A stretch of DNA of 10,095 nt, taken from assembly GCA_029857925.1 (NCBI GenBank), contig JAOUGF010000038.1, forward strand, positions 1 through 10,095. The letters run 5' to 3'. Position 1 is the stretch's first letter; the number at the start of each line of letters is the position of its first letter. Below are positions 7,145 to 10,095 of the stretch, piece by piece. The position numbers were made by a program, and so were the translations under genes. This stretch comes from Gammaproteobacteria bacterium. GTDB taxonomy: Bacteria; Pseudomonadota; Gammaproteobacteria; S012-40. A model generated the notes under the pieces. The model saw only the letters and a list, made by a program, of their open reading frames with translations. It was not told the DNA's origin and ran no database searches.

Positions 7145-7187
7145 AGTGCAGAACCCCTTTTCGCTACTGTTTTCAAGGAACGCCACT

Positions 7188-7694
7188 ATGAACTCCCCCT
7201 TTGTTGCCATCCTGATGGGCTCCGACTCCGACCTCCCGACCTTACAGGGTACGGTCGATGTCCTTAAACTCTTTGGCGTGCGCTTTGAGATTAAAATCAG
7301 CTCGGCCCACCGTACACCTCAAGCGACCCACGACTATGTGTTGGACGCACAACAACGTGGATGCGCGGTGTTCATCTGCGCGGCGGGACTCGCCGCCCAC
7401 CTTGCCGGTGCAGTTGCGGCCTTGACCGTGCGCCCGGTGATAGGCGTGCCAATGGAGGCTGGCCCGCTTAGCGGTCTCGATGCGCTTTTATCCACCGTGC
7501 AAATGCCGGGTGGCGTGCCGGTCGCCACCGTTGCGATCGGCAGTGCGGGGGCCAAAAATGCTGCCTACCTGGCGGTGCAAATCCTCGCCTTGGCGGACAA
7601 TGCGCTAGCCGCCGCGCTTGTCAAAGACCGCGCCGATTCTGCACGCAAAATTGCGACGAAGGACGCTGCGCTACAGCAGCAATTTACACCCTAA
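7188..7694 (+). CDS. purE: N5-carboxyaminoimidazole ribonucleotide mutase PurE
   Basis: PurE converts N5-CAIR to 4-carboxy-AIR in de novo purine synthesis, in the cytoplasm. The 168-residue product has the class I signature 'MGSDSDLPT' (10-18) for the nucleotide phosphate site, 'SSAHRTP' (38-44) with the catalytic His41, and 'VIGVPMEAGPLSGLDALLSTVQMPGGVPVATVAIG' (84-118). I start it at the ATG at 7188, which has AAGGA 8 nt upstream and makes 'MNSPFVAILMGSDSD' the normal beginning; an upstream in-frame ATG at 7098 would add a basic extension not typical of PurE. purK, the usual partner that makes N5-CAIR, does not follow: the next gene is convergent. The residues around 66-75 ('AAGLAAHLAG') depart slightly from the common 'AGGAAHLPG' but the fold is clear. 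Confidence 0.96.
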   Translation: MNSPFVAILMGSDSDLPTLQGTVDVLKLFGVRFEIKISSAHRTPQATHDYVLDAQQRGCAVFICAAGLAAHLAGAVAALTVRPVIGVPMEAGPLSGLDALLSTVQMPGGVPVATVAIGSAGAKNAAYLAVQILALADNALAAALVKDRADSARKIATKDAALQQQFTP

Positions 7695-7741
7695 TCATTG
7701 TACTTTTCATTGTGCTTTGCACGACTAGCCGCAGGACGCGC

Positions 7742-8779
7742 TCAAAAACGCGCGCCCAGCGTTAGCCCGCCGCCGCTGCCGGGAAAGAGCATAGGCATGG
7801 CGTACCATGTATTGCGTTGCGTGGTACGCGTGTCCCCGGCGACGACGCGTGGTACATGGTCCAACGTAACCTTGGCGGCGGTATACCCTAACGCGATCGC
7901 GATGGGAAACTCGCTCGCCCAGTGTACGCCGTTGTTTAACATTGCGAATCCCAGCAAGGTCATCGCCGTATATCCCAGCGGTTTAATCCATCGGTATTCT
8001 GGATAATTTGCCGCCACCACCGTGGTTGCCGCCATCACGGTCGCCATGTGGCCCGACGGAAACGCGTCGTATTTTGGGGTGTGATAATTATATAATTTCT
8101 GATTTGGGAAAAAATCCCAGCGTCCACCAGGTACCGTCGCTTGAAAAGGCGACTCCCGCCCGGTCGTCCGTTTAAGGATCTGCACGACGATACCGGTGGT
8201 CAACAGACTTTCCATCGTCAAGCTCGCGGTTTGCAATGCACGATTGTCGCTGTAATACATCCCATAACCGAAAAAGCTTCCAACAATGAACAATTGCGTA
8301 TAACCGTCCCCTAAATAATACATTGAAGAATTCAAATTAGTAGGCACATAAACGGGCAGCGCGATTCCTTCAATGTCGGTGCTATACACATAATAAAACT
8401 CCCGACCGGAAACGCGCGGAGGGTCTATCAACCCGATGCGTTTTGCAAACCGTTGGCTGGCATCGAGTAGGGGTTGGTCATACTTAATCAACGCCGCAGT
8501 ACCGGCGGCCAGGCCCAATAACGGCCAGGTATTGTCTGGGTTGACGAGCTCGCGCCCGAATTGCCATAGATTTTGCGGCGCCCGGGTCATCCAGCCTAAG
8601 GCGGTGGGTCGCGCGTATACCAGGCCGTTTGCCGGATGGGGCGCGGCGCCACCAAGCGCAGGCAATTCGGGGGAGTCGCCGGTATCGGCCGCGCTTGTCA
8701 CCCACACCAAACTCGCCACGCCGAGGAATAACCAACGCGTAAGCCGCCGCTTGGGCGATATAATTAGATGGGTGCACAT
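7742..8779 (-). CDS. PAP2-superfamily phosphatase-like protein with signal peptide
   Basis: The 345-residue product begins with basic residues and a hydrophobic stretch (about 15-30, ending 'VTSA') that looks like a Sec signal peptide or anchor, so it should act in the envelope. The PAP2 (phosphatidic acid phosphatase type 2) signature is present: 'KRTTGRESP' (203-211), 'FPSGH' (240-244) and 'NNGVHWASE' (282-290), supplying the usual Lys203, His244 and nucleophilic His286. Two positions are altered: the second conserved basic residue of the K-x6-R-P motif is Ser210, and the acidic residue after HWxS is Glu290 rather than Asp. Some hydrophobic segments (162-175, 268-281) fit partly membrane-embedded helices. 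Likely substrates would be lipid phosphates or isoprenyl pyrophosphates, but this is a family-level guess. It follows the SRPBCC gene after 71 nt on the same strand. The ATG has no strong Shine-Dalgarno site. Confidence 0.85.
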   Translation of the reverse strand: MCTHLIISPKRRLTRWLFLGVASLVWVTSAADTGDSPELPALGGAAPHPANGLVYARPTALGWMTRAPQNLWQFGRELVNPDNTWPLLGLAAGTAALIKYDQPLLDASQRFAKRIGLIDPPRVSGREFYYVYSTDIEGIALPVYVPTNLNSSMYYLGDGYTQLFIVGSFFGYGMYYSDNRALQTASLTMESLLTTGIVVQILKRTTGRESPFQATVPGGRWDFFPNQKLYNYHTPKYDAFPSGHMATVMAATTVVAANYPEYRWIKPLGYTAMTLLGFAMLNNGVHWASEFPIAIALGYTAAKVTLDHVPRVVAGDTRTTQRNTWYAMPMLFPGSGGGLTLGARF

Positions 8780-8850
8780 GGTTTACACTGTTCGATATGT
8801 AATTTAGGCGTGATTCTAACGATACCACCCTGGCAACGCCACAAATTTAT

Positions 8851-9486
8851 TTACCGTGACGGTACCGGGGCGCGCAACTGCTTTATCCTATCGCGTGTCT
8901 TTTCTACGACGTCGGGCACGCTACGTTCAGACAATAGATCGACAATCCAACCGGTGCCAAACGGCACTGCCCCTGGGTCGGTATAGACTTGGTAGCGTAT
9001 CAACACCTGATCAGGTGCGTGCGCATCGAGGGTCACACGCCAAGCACCTTGTGTATCGCGGACAGTATCGGTTGCCGCCAGACCGGGCCAATCAAGCTTA
9101 CGCCAGGCCAGTTCAAAACCGTCTTTTGTTGCGGACGGTGACATCGCCAATCGATAACGTTTCGTATAACCCATCGGTAATGCAAGCGTGTACTCCAACG
9201 CGTCGCGTTTTGCGTCCAGTTTCTCTATGCGGGTAGTGGCGACATGCGGCATGAATTCGGGGTAACGCGCATAATCGAGTAGCACGTGTTCCCACTCGGA
9301 TACACTCGCTTTCATAAGGGCCACTGCCTCAAATCGACGTCCAAGTTCGTTTTTTGAGACGGGCAATTCGCGCATCCACACGCTGCCAGAGCGTAGCGTA
9401 CGCCAAGCCTCGGCAGGGAATTCGTCGGCCACTGCGTAATTAATCACACACAAGCAAAAAATCAGCGCTTTAAAGGGCGTTTTCAT
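8851..9486 (-). CDS. Periplasmic SRPBCC/START-like lipid-binding protein
   Basis: This 211-residue product opens with a clear Sec signal peptide, 'MKTPFKALIFCLCVINYAVA', with probable cleavage after Ala20. The rest reads as a START/SRPBCC domain, the helix-grip fold that binds lipids or other hydrophobic ligands: 'SVSEWEHVLLDYARYPEFMPHV' (61-82) is the characteristic first helix and YPEFMP turn. 'YTLALPMGYTKRYRL' (99-113) and 'GAWRVTLDAHAPDQVLIRYQVYTDPGAVPFGTGWIVD' (147-183) form strands of the sheet, followed by a C-terminal helix. No catalytic residues are expected. It is the upstream partner of the PAP2-like gene, which suggests a shared role in envelope lipid handling; this is inference. 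The ligand is unknown. A RatA-like toxin role is unlikely because the protein is exported. Confidence 0.82.
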   Translation of the reverse strand: MKTPFKALIFCLCVINYAVADEFPAEAWRTLRSGSVWMRELPVSKNELGRRFEAVALMKASVSEWEHVLLDYARYPEFMPHVATTRIEKLDAKRDALEYTLALPMGYTKRYRLAMSPSATKDGFELAWRKLDWPGLAATDTVRDTQGAWRVTLDAHAPDQVLIRYQVYTDPGAVPFGTGWIVDLLSERSVPDVVEKTRDRIKQLRAPVPSR

Positions 9487-9507
9487 TTATCTCACACACA
9501 TTCTCGT

Positions 9508-9550
9508 AGCCCCTCGTTCCCTAACCCTCGCTCGCGGGGGGAAGGGGGCT
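9508..9550. repeat. GC-rich inverted repeat (hairpin)
   Basis: AGCCCC and TTCCC in the left arm pair with GGGAA and GGGGCT in the right arm around a CCC...GGG inner stem and a short loop. On the plus strand it is followed by TTTTATCTT, as in a weak intrinsic terminator, but no plus-strand gene lies upstream. On the minus strand it falls between the end of the MepK-like gene and the start of the SRPBCC gene, possibly in the latter's leader. It also resembles dispersed REP-like palindromes of proteobacteria; copy number cannot be judged here. Confidence 0.5.
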
Positions 9551-9553
9551 TTT

Positions 9554-9581
9554 ATCTTAGAGTTAATGACTGGGTAAGCAA
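9554..9581 (-). promoter_or_regulatory. Candidate promoter for the SRPBCC-PAP2 pair
   Basis: Read on the minus strand, TTGCTT (9576-9581) and TAAGAT (9554-9559) are 16 nt apart in an AT-rich stretch. Transcription would begin just before the GC-rich hairpin, placing it in a leader of about 60 nt ahead of the ATG at 9486. The match is modest. Confidence 0.3.
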
Positions 9582-9632
9582 TTTATAAATATAGCTTTTC
9601 CGTAGCAGGTCAGTCTTTAATCCGGCAGGACG

Positions 9633-10095
9633 CTAGCCTTTACCCTTACTCACCCAATGGCGCTCCGGTCCCGTATCCAGGTGTATAAAGCGATCCGGAT
9701 ACAACCCGACGCCGCCACCGGACACGCCCTGCGCGGCGGCATGCAGTTGAAGCAGTGGCGTATATTCAAAATATAAATCAACCGCCATACCCCGCGTATG
9801 CAAACTCTTCGCTGCGACGCCTTGCTCATCCACGGCATGCAATTCTTGATTGGTCGTTGTCGAGCGAAAGCCGGAGATGATTTGGAAAGGCTCGGTGGTG
9901 TTGTTCATCTTCGCAGCCACTCTGTGCAACGTATCCAGGAGACTAAAATCAATCGTACCGATCTCACCGCTGCGATGGTCGCGCAACAGATGATAGACCT
10001 CACGTAAGCTCTCCGCGATATAATCACCCTGTACCCAATAAACGGTAGTCAGCGCCTCCTGGGTATGTACGTTATAGAGATAGAGCGTGCGTTCT
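9633..10095 (-). CDS. DUF882 / MepK-like murein endopeptidase, C-terminal part
   Basis: Only the last 153 residues are in the window; the frame is open through the right edge and the start lies beyond it. The visible part begins 'ERTLYLYNVHTQEALTTVYW', continues 'LLRDHRSGEIGTIDFSLLDTL', and then shows the metal-site segments of the DUF882/YcbK (M15-like) family. These are 'ISGFRSTTTN' (73-82), 'SLHTRGMAVDL' (97-107, with His99 and Asp106) and 'FIHLDTGPERHW' (136-147, with His138). The three residues are the expected zinc ligands, so the enzyme should be active. E. coli MepK cuts peptide crosslinks in peptidoglycan in the periplasm, and the same role is likely here. The N-terminal signal peptide expected of the family is outside the window. 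A TTG at 9986 could be misread as a start, but homology continues upstream of it. Confidence 0.9.
   Translation of the reverse strand, partial: ERTLYLYNVHTQEALTTVYWVQGDYIAESLREVYHLLRDHRSGEIGTIDFSLLDTLHRVAAKMNNTTEPFQIISGFRSTTTNQELHAVDEQGVAAKSLHTRGMAVDLYFEYTPLLQLHAAAQGVSGGGVGLYPDRFIHLDTGPERHWVSKGKG

Noticed and set aside
7098..7187. N-terminal extension of PurE from an upstream in-frame ATG
   Set aside because: The 30 extra residues are basic and unlike PurE; the ATG at 7188 has a good AAGGA site, and the candidate promoter -10 lies inside the extension.
7709..7721. Small inverted repeat GTGC-TTT-GCAC between purE and the PAP2-like gene
   Set aside because: A four-base stem without a T-run is too weak to call a terminator.
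9633..9986. Complete 117-residue small protein starting at TTG 9986
   Set aside because: The reading frame and DUF882 homology continue upstream to the window edge, so this is the tail of a longer gene.

Overview
The window looks like a chromosomal stretch of a moderately GC-rich Gram-negative bacterium, probably a proteobacterium. Several products carry Sec-type signal peptides for a periplasm, one is a MepK/YcbK-like murein endopeptidase, and purE is the ordinary class I form. The sequence does not allow a genus call. Almost everything is on the minus strand; purE is the only clear plus-strand gene. No tRNA, rRNA, CRISPR array, transposase or phage gene was seen.

Positions 1-6891 (minus strand, transcribed from right to left) hold the most interesting unit: a small acyl carrier protein, an acyl-CoA-dehydrogenase-like flavoprotein, a class II aminoacyl-tRNA-synthetase-like amino acid:[carrier protein] ligase, a DUF1839 protein, a GH2 beta-mannosidase-like enzyme, and an alpha/beta-hydrolase that runs off the left edge. 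Junctions are tight: 3 nt between dehydrogenase and ligase, an ATGA overlap between ligase and DUF1839, and 1 nt between GH2 and hydrolase. A strong sigma70-type promoter with a perfect TATAAT lies upstream of the carrier protein. A second, weaker one lies in the 111-nt gap before the GH2 gene. In the best-supported reading, the ligase activates an amino acid and loads it on the phosphopantetheine arm of the carrier. The flavoprotein may then oxidise it, and the DUF1839 protein, which shows a possible Cys-His papain/C39-like signature, may transfer it onward. The GH2 enzyme and the hydrolase suggest a sugar-containing acceptor or product. The end product is unknown.

Positions 6892-7187 form a divergent, AT-rich regulatory region with a perfect 17-bp palindrome and an imperfect 15-bp palindrome overlapping the -10 box of the carrier-protein promoter. 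Positions 7188-7694 (plus strand) are purE, with no purK beside it in this window.

Positions 7742-9486 (minus strand) hold a PAP2-family phosphatase-like protein and, upstream of it, a signal-peptide-bearing SRPBCC/START-like lipid-binding protein; these two are probably co-transcribed envelope proteins. A 43-nt GC-rich hairpin lies in the spacer before them. The right edge (9633-10095, minus strand) carries the C-terminal part of a DUF882/MepK-like peptidoglycan endopeptidase whose start is outside the window.
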